Source of the DNA: Piscinibacter gummiphilus
Lineage (GTDB): Bacteria > Pseudomonadota > Gammaproteobacteria > Burkholderiales > Burkholderiaceae_C
NCBI RefSeq assembly: GCF_002116905.1
Contig: NZ_CP015118.1
Coordinates: 4,588,001 to 4,652,000, forward strand
DNA length: 64,000 bases
Reading direction: 5' to 3'
Shown here: positions 24,449 to 34,158 of the stretch, one piece after another
How the letters are laid out: each line of letters starts with the position of its first letter
Numbering within the stretch: position 1 is the first letter of the stretch
Translations under genes and position numbers: made by a program
Notes under the pieces: generated by a model
The model's input: only the letters and a program-made list of their open reading frames with translations
What the model was told of the DNA's origin: nothing
Database searches by the model: none

Positions 24449-25669
24449 CTACTCAAGCGGCAGCGCGGCAGGGAGTAACAAGATCGTCGTGAATCCCGCG
24501 AGCGGCGGCGCGAGCCAGCGCTGGGCGCGCGCCCGTCCGGCCGAGCGCACGCGCCCCTCCGCCTCGAGGTCCGCCAGCGCGCGCTGCACGGTGCGCTGGC
24601 TGGCCCCGAGGGCCAGTGCCAGGGCCGAGGTGGACCACGCGGCACCGTCGGACAGCAGCGCGACGAGCGAGGCCTGGTCGCCGTCGATCGGTGGTGCCAG
24701 CACGACCACCGCGCGGCCGTCGTGCGGAACGAGGCGGAACCCCTGCGCGGTGGCCTCGACCTTCGCCATGCCCGCGGCGAGCGCACGCAGCCGGCCGACT
24801 TCGACCCGCAGCCGCGCCCGGTGGGTCTCGTCGGGATCGCGCATGCCGAACGCGCGCGCGATCAGCACATGGCGCGCGACGTCGCCGGGCCAGGCCTCCG
24901 CGAGCGTGCGGGCGAGCGCGAACAGCACGGGCCGCCGCGCGAGGGCCACCCTCGCGTCGCCCACGCGCAGCGTGTGGTGGCAGGCGTCCACGACCAGGTC
25001 GCCCGAAGACAGCAACGCGCCCACCTCGTCGAGCCGCAGCGCCACCTCCCCGGCCGCGCCCAGCCGCCGCGCCGCTGGATGTTCGAGCGCGGACCGCGCC
25101 TGCGTGACCTCGGCCGCGAGGGCCGGCACCCGGGCCCGTTCGGCGGCCACGCGCGCACGGTCGAGGGCCGCGACGGCGGGCGTCACCCGCATCGCGCGGA
25201 GGTCCAGTTCGGCGGAAGCCATCTCGGCCGCCGCGGCCAGCGCGGGCGGCAGCGCGCCGGTGTCGAGGGCGGCGAGCCCGGCCGCCGCCTCGGCCAGCCG
25301 TCCGAGCCGCAACGCACGTCGCACCGCGATCAGCCGGGCGTGCCAGGCGTTCGTGCGGTCCGCCCGCGCCTCCAGCGTGGCGGCCGCCGCCAGCAGCGTG
25401 CGGGACGAGCCCCCGAAGTCGCGCTGGGCCAGCGCCACCTCGGCCTCGGCCACGATGCACCGGGCACGGGACTGTTCCTCGTGCGTGCCGAACCCGCGCG
25501 CCGCGCGGCGCAGCAGCTCCCGGGCGCGGGAGTAGTCCCCGAGCTGGGCCATCGCGATGCCGCGCAGCGCCAGCGCCGGCGGGTCGTCGCGCAGCGCCAC
25601 CCGCTTGAGCGCACCCAGCGGGTCGCCCGCGGCCAGCGCCCGCGCGGAGGCGGCGATCAGCGAATCCAT
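24449..25669 (-). CDS. TPR-like / winged-helix transcriptional regulator
   Basis: A 406-residue protein with N-terminal Ala/Arg-rich helical repeats resembling tetratricopeptide units (ALALRGIAMAQLGDYSRARE). A middle SARP/AfsR-like region follows (HTLRVGDARVALARRPVLFA), and a C-terminal winged helix (STSALALALGASQRTVQRAL). It is probably a DNA-binding regulator with a protein or ligand-sensing helical part. The ATG at 25669 begins MDSLIAASARAL. It is divergent from the methyltransferase gene at 25759 and upstream of the propeller-DUF899 pair, so it likely controls one or both. Confidence 0.7.
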   Translation of the reverse strand: MDSLIAASARALAAGDPLGALKRVALRDDPPALALRGIAMAQLGDYSRARELLRRAARGFGTHEEQSRARCIVAEAEVALAQRDFGGSSRTLLAAAATLEARADRTNAWHARLIAVRRALRLGRLAEAAAGLAALDTGALPPALAAAAEMASAELDLRAMRVTPAVAALDRARVAAERARVPALAAEVTQARSALEHPAARRLGAAGEVALRLDEVGALLSSGDLVVDACHHTLRVGDARVALARRPVLFALARTLAEAWPGDVARHVLIARAFGMRDPDETHRARLRVEVGRLRALAAGMAKVEATAQGFRLVPHDGRAVVVLAPPIDGDQASLVALLSDGAAWSTSALALALGASQRTVQRALADLEAEGRVRSAGRARAQRWLAPPLAGFTTILLLPAALPLE

Positions 25670-25758
25670 GGGGCGCACTGTATCGCGCGCAATTTCGTTC
25701 AAGACCGCACGAGGGTCCCGCACCGAGACTGGCCACCTCGATGAAAGGACTCCTCCCC

Positions 25759-26565
25759 ATGACCGCCCCCTACGTCCACGGCCACGGCGCCCGCGAGGCC
25801 GAACGCCTGCGCGACCAGGCCGACACCCTCGCCACGCTGATCCACGACGGCACCCGCTACCCCGTCGGCCACACCGTGCTGGAGGCCGGCTGCGGCACCG
25901 GCGCGCAGACCGTCTCGCTCGCACGCCACAGCCCCGGCAGCTGGATCACGTCGATCGACCGTTCGGCCGTGTCGCTCGCCCAGGCTCGGGCCCGCGTCGA
26001 GCAGGCCGGCTTCGCCAACGTGACCTTCCGCGAGGCCGACCTGCTCGCGCTGCCGTTCGCGCCCGCCTCGTTCGACCACGTGTTCGTGTGTTTCGTGCTG
26101 GAGCACCTGCCCGACCCCGCCGCGGCGCTGGCCGCGCTGGCGCGGGTGCTGCGTCCCGGCGGTTCGCTCACGGTGGTCGAAGGAGACCACGGCACGGTCT
26201 GCATGCACCCGCACAGCGATGCCGCGCACCGTGCGGTGGGCTGCCTCGTCGAACTGCAACGCCGCGCGGGGGGTGACGCGCTGGTCGGGCGCCGGCTGCA
26301 CCCGCTGCTGAGCGCGGCCGGGTTCGCCGACGTCGATGTGACCGCGCGCACCGTGCACGCCGTGGGCGGGCATGCCGGGCTCGCCGAGTCGTTCACGCGC
26401 AAGACCTTCACGGCGATGGTCGACGGCGTGCGCGACACGGCGATCGCCGAGGGGTTGTCGACCCTCACCGACTTCGCCGCGGGCGTGCGCGACCTGGACC
26501 GCACCGCGGACGCAGGCGGTGTGTTCGTCTACACGTTCTTCAAGGGCACCGCGGTGAAGCGGTGA
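25759..26565 (+). CDS. class I SAM-dependent methyltransferase
   Basis: A 268-residue methyltransferase. Motif I is VLEAGCGTGAQTVSLA, the post-I acidic residue is in TSIDRSAVSLAQARA, motif II is FDHVFVCFVLEHLPDP and motif III is LRPGGSLTVVEGDH. It belongs to the UbiE/Methyltransf_11 group and acts on a small molecule that cannot be deduced. The start at 25759 (MTAPYVHGHG) is favoured by an AAAGGA ribosome site 9-14 bases upstream; an in-frame ATG at 25741 is less likely. Confidence 0.85.
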   Translation: MTAPYVHGHGAREAERLRDQADTLATLIHDGTRYPVGHTVLEAGCGTGAQTVSLARHSPGSWITSIDRSAVSLAQARARVEQAGFANVTFREADLLALPFAPASFDHVFVCFVLEHLPDPAAALAALARVLRPGGSLTVVEGDHGTVCMHPHSDAAHRAVGCLVELQRRAGGDALVGRRLHPLLSAAGFADVDVTARTVHAVGGHAGLAESFTRKTFTAMVDGVRDTAIAEGLSTLTDFAAGVRDLDRTADAGGVFVYTFFKGTAVKR

Positions 26566-26574
26566 GGCGTGGCG

Positions 26575-26880
26575 TCAGTCGCGGTCGGAGGGGAAGGCCG
26601 CCTCGAACGCCTCGGCGAACCGCGCGGAGGCCGACAGCGTCAGCGTGACGGCGTGCCACTGGCCGCCCTCCACGTTCACCTGCAGGTCGTGGTCCCAGTC
26701 CAATCCTTCGTCCACGGGCCCGTGCGTGTGCGGGAAGTGGCGCCACGCCCAGTCGAGCACCTGCTGCACCTCGGCCATCACGTCCGCATGGTGCGCGGCC
26801 GGCGTGGACGCGAGCGCCTCGATGGTCACGACACCGTCGGCATCGTCGCTGAGGTCGAGGGTGAGGTAGTTGAGGTTCAC
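26575..26880 (-). CDS. small hypothetical protein
   Basis: A 101-residue acidic protein beginning MNLNYLTLDLSDDADG, with a repeated beta/alpha pattern and many His and Trp residues (VLDWAWRHFPHTHGPVDEGL). No signal peptide or membrane segment. The family is not recognised. It lies 58 bases after the YihY gene on the same strand and converges with the methyltransferase gene. Confidence 0.6.
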   Translation of the reverse strand: MNLNYLTLDLSDDADGVVTIEALASTPAAHHADVMAEVQQVLDWAWRHFPHTHGPVDEGLDWDHDLQVNVEGGQWHAVTLTLSASARFAEAFEAAFPSDRD

Positions 26881-26938
26881 TGGACGCCCCTCCGCGCTGC
26901 GCGCTCCGGGATGAGCGCTTGGGAGCGGCCCGGCGCGC

Positions 26939-27754
26939 TCATGCGCGCGCGGGCCGGGCCTTGCCGCCCTGCCCCAGGTTGGCCGTGATCAGGGCGCCCG
27001 CCATCGTGACGAACCACGAGAAGTACACCCAGATCAGGAACACGGGCACGACCGCGAAGGCGCCGTACACCGCCTTGTACGTGGGCACCTTCATCAGGTA
27101 CGCCGCGAAGCCGCGCTTGCCCAGCTCGACCGCGAGGCTCGCGAGCAGCCCGCCCACGAACGCGTCGCGCTTGCGCACCGGCGTGTTGGGCACGAAGTGG
27201 AAGAGGCACGCGAAGGCCACGGTGCCGAGCACCACGGGGCCGAGGGTCAGCACGAAGCGCGCGGGCGGCGGCAGGTCGCCGATCAGGCCCATCGAAGCCC
27301 CCGCCACGTACGAGGTGGCCCAGAGGCTCGCGCCGAGCACCGGCGGCCCGGCCGCCAGCACCAGCAGGTACAGCGCCACGCGCTTGAGGAACGGGCGGTT
27401 GCGCTTGACGTTCCAGATCTGGTTGAACGCGTTCTCCACCGTGAGCATCACCGCCACCGCGGCCACGAGGATGAAGATCGAGCCGACGAGCGTGAGCCCG
27501 TTCGCGTTGGCGACGAACTGGTGCAGGTAGCGCAACACGGTGCGCGAGATGTCCGCCGGGAGCAGGCTCTTCAGCAGGATCTCTTCCAGAGCGACCTCGA
27601 AGCGCCGGAACACGGGGAAGTGCGTGAACAGCGCGAGGCACACCGACAGGAACGGCACGATCGACAGCAGCGTGGTGAACGCCAGGCTGCCGGCCACCTG
27701 GGCCAGGCGTTCCTGTCGGGCGCGGCGGAAGGTGAGGCGGATCAACTGGATCAT
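26939..27754 (-). CDS. YihY/BrkB family inner membrane protein
   Basis: A 271-residue membrane protein of the YihY (formerly RbnA) family, with about six membrane segments. Family features are QVAGSLAFTTLLSIVPFLSV, FILVAAVAVMLTVENAFNQI, and PVFLIWVYFSWFVTMAGALI near the end. Members were once named ribonuclease BN, but that was not upheld; the role is unknown and transport or efflux is suspected. The ATG at 27754 starts MIQLIRLTF. It sits 70 bases after aspS. Confidence 0.9.
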   Translation of the reverse strand: MIQLIRLTFRRARQERLAQVAGSLAFTTLLSIVPFLSVCLALFTHFPVFRRFEVALEEILLKSLLPADISRTVLRYLHQFVANANGLTLVGSIFILVAAVAVMLTVENAFNQIWNVKRNRPFLKRVALYLLVLAAGPPVLGASLWATSYVAGASMGLIGDLPPPARFVLTLGPVVLGTVAFACLFHFVPNTPVRKRDAFVGGLLASLAVELGKRGFAAYLMKVPTYKAVYGAFAVVPVFLIWVYFSWFVTMAGALITANLGQGGKARPARA

Positions 27755-27824
27755 GGTGCCGTGTGGAGAAACAGCAAGGGGCGCCCGAGGGCGCCCCTGT
27801 GCAGCCATCGTTCCCGAGCGGACG

Positions 27825-29621
<1,797 letters not shown>

Positions 29622-29646
29622 CGGTTTCTCCAGGATCTCGGTCAGC

Positions 29647-29671
29647 CCCCGGCGTTTTCGTCGGGCCGGGG
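29647..29671 (-). other. GC-rich hairpin in the aspS leader
   Basis: Inverted repeat CCCCGGC (29647-29653) / GCCGGGG (29665-29671) with an 11-base loop containing TTTT, located 26-50 bases upstream of the aspS start. In the aspS transcript it would form a stable stem near the ribosome site. It may be a remnant terminator or an mRNA leader structure; no tRNA-like regulatory element is recognised. Confidence 0.3.
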
Positions 29672-29740
29672 AGGAAATGTAGTTCAGGGCGGTGTCGGCC
29701 GGGAGGGCCAGCCGTCAGGGCCGAAGGGTCGCCACCCGCT

Positions 29741-30391
29741 TCAGCCCACCGGATTTCGGTTCAAGGCCGCGGCCTGGACGGGCGGTGCGACGACGCCCAT
29801 CGAGATCACGTACTTGAGGGCCTCGTCGACGCTCATCTGCAGCACGATCACGTCGGCGCGCGGCACCATCAGGAAAAAGCCCGACGTGGGGTTGGGGGTG
29901 GTGGGCACGTACACGCTGAGGTAGTCGCCGCTCAGGTGGATGGCCGCCTCGCCGCCGGGCTTGCCGGTGACGAACGCGATGGTCCAGGCGCCCTCGCGCG
30001 GGTACTGCACGAGCACGGCTTCACGGAAGGCGTTGCCGCTGCTCGAGAACAGCGTGTCCGAGACCTGCTTGACCGAGTTGTAGATCGACTTGACGATCGG
30101 GATGTTGCTCAGCACGCGGTGCCACTGGCGCAGCGCCCACTGGCCGAAGATGTTCGTGGCGAACATGCCGGTGAGCAGCAGGCCCGTGACGAGCACCACC
30201 ACGCCGAGGCCGCGGATCTGGCGCAGGCTGCCCAGCAGGTTGTTGGCGGGCGGCCACGACACCACGGACTGCACGGCCGTGATGACGCTGAAGAACACGC
30301 CGTCCATCAGGCCGAGCACGGAGTTCAGCACCCAGATGGTGATGGCCAGCGGCATCCAGACCAGCAGGCCGGCGAGCAGGTACTTTTTCAA
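29741..30391 (-). CDS. DUF502 family membrane protein
   Basis: A 216-residue protein with two membrane segments in the first third (LLAGLLVWMPLAITIWVLNS and GVVVLVTGLLLTGMFATNIF). A conserved soluble part follows with IPIVKSIYNSVKQVSDTL and VYVPTTPNPTSGFFLMVPR, which define DUF502. The function is unknown; the family is widespread in proteobacteria and chloroplasts. It sits between fmdB and aspS in the usual order. Confidence 0.93.
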   Translation of the reverse strand: MKKYLLAGLLVWMPLAITIWVLNSVLGLMDGVFFSVITAVQSVVSWPPANNLLGSLRQIRGLGVVVLVTGLLLTGMFATNIFGQWALRQWHRVLSNIPIVKSIYNSVKQVSDTLFSSSGNAFREAVLVQYPREGAWTIAFVTGKPGGEAAIHLSGDYLSVYVPTTPNPTSGFFLMVPRADVIVLQMSVDEALKYVISMGVVAPPVQAAALNRNPVG

Positions 30392-30424
30392 GGGGTTCCT
30401 CGGGGGACGGACGGCACGCCGGCG

Positions 30425-30745
30425 TCAGGTGTCGGACTTGGGGCTGGACGGAGCCGGTGCGGGCGCCGGGGCCGGCGCGGGCGATGCGGCGGCCGGCGCC
30501 GGGGCGGGCGCAGGCGCGCTGCCGCCGTCGGCGGGCGCGGGCGTGCTGGCGGCGTTGTTGCTGCCGCCGCGGAAATCGGTGACGTACCAGCCCGAGCCCT
30601 TCAGCTGGAAGCCGGCCGCGGTGACCTGTTTACGGAAAGCGTCGGCACCGCAGTTCGGGCACACCGTCAGGACGGGGTCGGAGATCTTCTGCAGCACGTC
30701 TTTCGCGTGGCCGCAGGCCTCACAACGATAGGCGTAGATGGGCAT
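30425..30745 (-). CDS. FmdB family zinc-ribbon protein
   Basis: A 106-residue protein. The N-terminal zinc ribbon has YRCEACGHAKD and VLTVCPNCGADAF (two CxxC pairs) and the FmdB start MPIYAYRC. From about residue 60 a low-complexity Ala/Pro tail follows, longer than usual for the family. FmdB was named for a regulator of formamidase in Methylophilus, but most members are of unknown role. It is followed by DUF502 and aspS. Confidence 0.93.
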   Translation of the reverse strand: MPIYAYRCEACGHAKDVLQKISDPVLTVCPNCGADAFRKQVTAAGFQLKGSGWYVTDFRGGSNNAASTPAPADGGSAPAPAPAPAAASPAPAPAPAPAPSSPKSDT

Positions 30746-30830
30746 GGCTAACTCTTTGATTCAAAACAGAAAATTATAAACCCGCGGGCGCCCTCGCGGG
30801 GCCCGGGGTTTCGGCAGAGCCGGCGCGCGG

Positions 30831-32285
30831 TCAGACGGCGCCCGAGTTCCCCGCCAGCTTGTGGTGCGAGCCGTGGCGGTTGACCACGACCTGCGGCGCG
30901 AGCGACCCGACCACCATGCCCAGGATGGCGGCGATGAAGCCGGCCAGCTGCTGCGGGAAGGCCTGGCCCCAGTCGGTGTTCAGGAACACGAGCCAGACCA
31001 GGATGCCGAGGCCGATGGACAGCAGCGCGCCCTGGGTGGTGGCCCGCTTCCAGTAGAGGCCGAAGGCGAGCGGCGCCACGGCGCCGACGAGGGTGACCTG
31101 GTACGCACCCGAGACCATGTCGTAGATGGGCGTGCCCTGCAGCGCGATGGCGTAGGCGCAGACGCAGACGCTGAACAGCAGCACCGCGATGCGCATGGTC
31201 AGCAGTTCCTGCTTGTCGCTCACGCGCGGGAAGAACTGGCGCCAGACGTTCTCGACGAAGGTGACCGACGGCGCGAGCAGCGTGGCCGAGGCGGTGGACT
31301 TCAGCGCCGACAGCAGCGCCCCGAAGAAGATCACCTGCATCACGAACGGCATGCGCTCGAGCACCAGGGTGGGCAGCACCTTCTGCGGATCTTCCTTGAT
31401 CAGCGTGGCGGCCTGCTCCGGCATGATGATCAGCGCGCTGGTCACGAGGAACATGGGCACGAAGGCGAACAGGATGTAGGCGATGCCGCCGATCACCGGG
31501 CCGCGCGTGGCGGCGTACTCGCTGTTGGCCGACATCACGCGCTGGAACACGTCCTGCTGCGGGATGGAGCCCAGCATCATCGTGATGGCTGCGCCCACGA
31601 AGAACGCGATCTGGGTGAACGTGGGCTCGGGCAGGAACTTGAACAGGTCCTTGCTGGCGGCGAGCTGGATCACCTTGTCGGCGCCGCCGGCCTGGTTGGC
31701 CGCGAACACCGCGATGACGGTCAGGCCCACCACCAGGATGATCATCTGGATGAAGTCGGTGACCGCCACCGACCACATGCCGCCGAAGAGCGTGTACGCG
31801 AGGATGGACACCGTGCCGATGATCATGCCGAGCGGGATGCTGATGGCCCCGCCCGACAGCAGGTTGAACACGAGGCCGAGCGCCGTGACCTGGGCCGAGA
31901 CCCAGCCGAGGTAGCTCAGGATGATGATGAACGAGCAGATCAGCTCCACGCCGCGGCCGTAGCGCTCGCGGTAGTAGTCGCTGATGGTCAGCAGCGTCAT
32001 GCGGTACAGCTTCGCCGCGAAGAACACGCCCACGAGGATCAGGCAGGTGCCCGCGCCGAACGGGTCTTCCACGATGGCGCCGAGGCCCCCCTCGACGAAC
32101 TTGGCCGGGATGCCCAGCACCGTCTCCGAGCCGAACCACGTGGCGAACGTGGTGGTGATGATCATGAACAGCGGCAGGTGCCGGCCGGCGATCGCGAAGT
32201 CGGTGGTGTTCTTGACTCGCTTGGCCGCCCACAGGCCGATGCCGATGGTGACGAGCAGGTAGAGGAAGACCAGGGTCAGCAGCAT
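30831..32285 (-). CDS. sodium:solute symporter family transporter
   Basis: A 484-residue inner-membrane protein of the SSS family with about 13 membrane segments. Family features include DFAIAGRHLPLFMIITTTFA, ATWFGSETVLGIPAKFVEGG, and the sodium-site region SALKSTASATLLAPSVTFVE. It couples Na+ entry to uptake of an organic solute such as a carboxylate, sugar or amino acid; the substrate cannot be inferred. The C-terminus is short and soluble. It lies 85 bases upstream of fmdB on the same strand, with its own start at 32285. Confidence 0.9.
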   Translation of the reverse strand: MLLTLVFLYLLVTIGIGLWAAKRVKNTTDFAIAGRHLPLFMIITTTFATWFGSETVLGIPAKFVEGGLGAIVEDPFGAGTCLILVGVFFAAKLYRMTLLTISDYYRERYGRGVELICSFIIILSYLGWVSAQVTALGLVFNLLSGGAISIPLGMIIGTVSILAYTLFGGMWSVAVTDFIQMIILVVGLTVIAVFAANQAGGADKVIQLAASKDLFKFLPEPTFTQIAFFVGAAITMMLGSIPQQDVFQRVMSANSEYAATRGPVIGGIAYILFAFVPMFLVTSALIIMPEQAATLIKEDPQKVLPTLVLERMPFVMQVIFFGALLSALKSTASATLLAPSVTFVENVWRQFFPRVSDKQELLTMRIAVLLFSVCVCAYAIALQGTPIYDMVSGAYQVTLVGAVAPLAFGLYWKRATTQGALLSIGLGILVWLVFLNTDWGQAFPQQLAGFIAAILGMVVGSLAPQVVVNRHGSHHKLAGNSGAV

Positions 32286-32454
32286 GGAAGGACGTCTCCA
32301 GGAGCGCGCGGGAGGCAGGGCCGAAGGAAAATGAAAAACGCGGAATTATCTCCGCAAGCGGCGTGCCAAACGGCGCCCGGCCGGTGCCGGGACGTCGATA
32401 TTTTCGTGGAGGGCGTGGATTTTCCCGCCAGGCGGAACGCCCGGGCGGGAAGGT

Positions 32455-32628
32455 TCAGGAGCGGCCCGTGGCGCCCGACAGCAGGGGCAGGCGTGGCAGC
32501 GGGGTCACCGGGCGGCGTTCAGCGGGTGCGGCCGCCGGCGCGGTCGGGTTGCCGCTGCGCCCTTCGTGGCGCCACTGCGCCCGGACGAGCATCTGGGAGA
32601 ACGACAACGGAGGCTTCGAGGTCATCAT
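32455..32628 (-). CDS. 57-residue small protein with strong ribosome site
   Basis: A small frame with codons of the local style and a very good Shine-Dalgarno (CAGGAGA) five bases before the first of two consecutive ATGs (32628 and 32625). The start is MMTSKPPLSFSQMLVRAQWR; the remainder is Pro/Ala/Arg-rich and ends PLPRLPLLSGATGRS. There is no signal peptide or membrane segment. Positive charge and Pro content suggest a flexible peptide. No homologue comes to mind. It lies between the symporter gene and the molybdenum-hydroxylase fragment on the same strand. Confidence 0.55.
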   Translation of the reverse strand: MMTSKPPLSFSQMLVRAQWRHEGRSGNPTAPAAAPAERRPVTPLPRLPLLSGATGRS

Positions 32629-32763
32629 GCGGGTCTCCTGGGGAACCGGAACGACCGGCCTCGTGGGCCGGCACCGGGGTCACTGTCGCGCCGGGCCCGG
32701 GGTGGGGACCAGCACCTTGCGACGAAACGGCGTCCACGCGGCGCCAACGGGGTGCGGGATGGA

Positions 32764-33384
32764 TCATTCGGCGGCCGACTGCAGGGCGCGCTCGCGCGCC
32801 CTGCCGGCGCGCAGCGCGCTCCAGGCGTTGGCCAGCACGGGGGCCACGGCGGCGGCCACGGCCTGCTCCCGCCCGGAACACGCCGCGTCGCTGACCACCC
32901 AGACCACGTCGAGGCGCACCGTGTCCGGGTCGACGCCGGCCGACTGCAGGCCGGCGCGCAGGCCGCGCATCACGTCCTGGCGGGCCTGGTCGAGGTCGAT
33001 GACCGGCCCGCAGTCGACGGCGGCCACCAGTCGGTGCACGTCGCGGGCCGAGGACACCTCGGCCACCAGCGCCACCCAGACCCCGTCCTGCTCGGCCATG
33101 GCGACGCCGCGCCAGACGCCCTGGGGCGCCAGGCCGGCCCAGCCGGAGCGGCGGGCGGCCTCGTCGAGCACCCGGCGGCCGCGCGACTGGGGCGGCAGGT
33201 GCTCGCGGCGAAACTGCACCGGGTCACGCCAGGCGGCACGCGCGGCGGCGTCGATGCGGCACTCGGCCCACGTGGCGCGGGGCACGGCCGGCGAGGCCGT
33301 GCGCAGCAGGCGGCGGAGCCGGTTCCAGGGACTGGGCGCGGGCTCGGCGGGCGCAAGGCCCGCGGGCAGGTTCAGCTCGATCAT
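32764..33384 (-). pseudogene. isolated C-terminal fragment of a molybdopterin aldehyde dehydrogenase (IorB-like)
   Basis: A 206-residue frame matching the last ~200 residues of the large subunit of isoquinoline-oxidoreductase-type molybdenum hydroxylases (normally ~740). Shared pieces are RRVLDEAARRSGW, RGVAMAEQDGVWVALVAEVS, VHRLVAAVDCGPVIDLDQAR and a terminal region where SGREQAV aligns with the catalytic GVGEPG, Glu at 173. The N-terminal ~500 residues with most cofactor contacts, and the electron-transfer subunits, are missing. It has its own ATG with a GGGAG site, so it may be translated. It is either a decaying gene or a domain reused for binding; I favour a relic. Confidence 0.65.
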
Positions 33385-33429
33385 CTCGACTCCCGAGGCA
33401 ACGTGTGGAACGCATGCTCGGGGATCGCC

Positions 33430-33446
33430 ATTAAGAACTTTTTAAT
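33430..33446. promoter_or_regulatory. PmrA/QseB-type box (TTAA-N7-TTAA)
   Basis: An AT-rich island in GC-rich DNA, with TTAA at 33431-33434 and 33442-33445 separated by seven bases. This is the spacing of the YTTAAK-N5-YTTAAK box bound by PmrA/BasR-family regulators. It ends 50 bases before the start of the response regulator gene, so it fits autoregulation. Confidence 0.5.
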
Positions 33447-33495
33447 GCCACGGGTGCACACTGCGGCCTTCGAAGCCCACGACGTTCACCCCGCC

Positions 33496-34158
33496 ATGCA
33501 ACTCCTGTTGGTCGAAGACGATGCGATGCTGTCGAGCGCGCTGAGGGCCGGGCTCGAGCGCGACGGCTACCAGGTCGACATCGCGTCCGACGCGCCCGCG
33601 GCCCGCCTCGCCCTGACCGACCACGGCTACGCCGCCGTGCTGCTCGACCTGGGCCTGCCCGGCGGCTCGGGCCTGCAGGTGCTGCGGTCGGTGCGCGAAC
33701 GCTACGACACCACGCCGGTGCTGATCATGACCGCGCGAGACCAGCTCAGCGACCGCATCGCCGGCCTCGACGCCGGCGCCGACGACTACCTCGTGAAGCC
33801 CTTCCAGCCCGACGAACTGGGCGCCCGGCTGCGCGCCGTGCTGCGCCGGGCCTTCGGCCGCGTCGCGCCCGTGCTCACCTGCAAGACGGTGCGTCTCGAC
33901 CCGGCGCGGCGCGAGGTCACCCAGAACGACCAGGCCGTCTCGTTGAGCGTGCACGAGTACCGCACGCTGCTGGCCCTGATGGAACGCTGCGGCCGCGTCG
34001 TCACGCGCCAGCAGCTCGAGGAGGCGGTGTATGGCGGCGACAGCACCATCGAGAGCAACACCGTCGCCGTGTACGTGCACCAGTTGCGCCGCAAGCTGGG
34101 CGACGACCTGATCGCCACGGTGCACGGCCACGGCTACCGCATGGGAGACGCCCGATGA
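33496..34158 (+). CDS. OmpR-family response regulator (QseB/PmrA-like)
   Basis: A 220-residue regulator. The receiver domain (MQLLLVEDDAMLSSALRAGL) has its phospho-acceptor Asp in VLLDLGLPGGSG (residue 51) and the conserved Lys in DDYLVKPFQPDEL. The C-terminal winged helix ends with NTVAVYVHQLRRKLGDDL and HGHGYRMGD. It belongs to the PmrA/QseB/TctD group that governs envelope charge or nutrient uptake. It overlaps the kinase gene by four bases, and a PmrA-type box lies 50 bases upstream. The ATG at 33496 starts the receiver domain properly. Confidence 0.93.
   Translation: MQLLLVEDDAMLSSALRAGLERDGYQVDIASDAPAARLALTDHGYAAVLLDLGLPGGSGLQVLRSVRERYDTTPVLIMTARDQLSDRIAGLDAGADDYLVKPFQPDELGARLRAVLRRAFGRVAPVLTCKTVRLDPARREVTQNDQAVSLSVHEYRTLLALMERCGRVVTRQQLEEAVYGGDSTIESNTVAVYVHQLRRKLGDDLIATVHGHGYRMGDAR

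Noticed and set aside
30481..30540. Ala/Pro-rich repeat in the fmdB tail as a microsatellite or frameshifted gene
   Set aside because: The repeat is in frame with the zinc ribbon and ends at a normal stop; low-complexity tails are frequent in this family.
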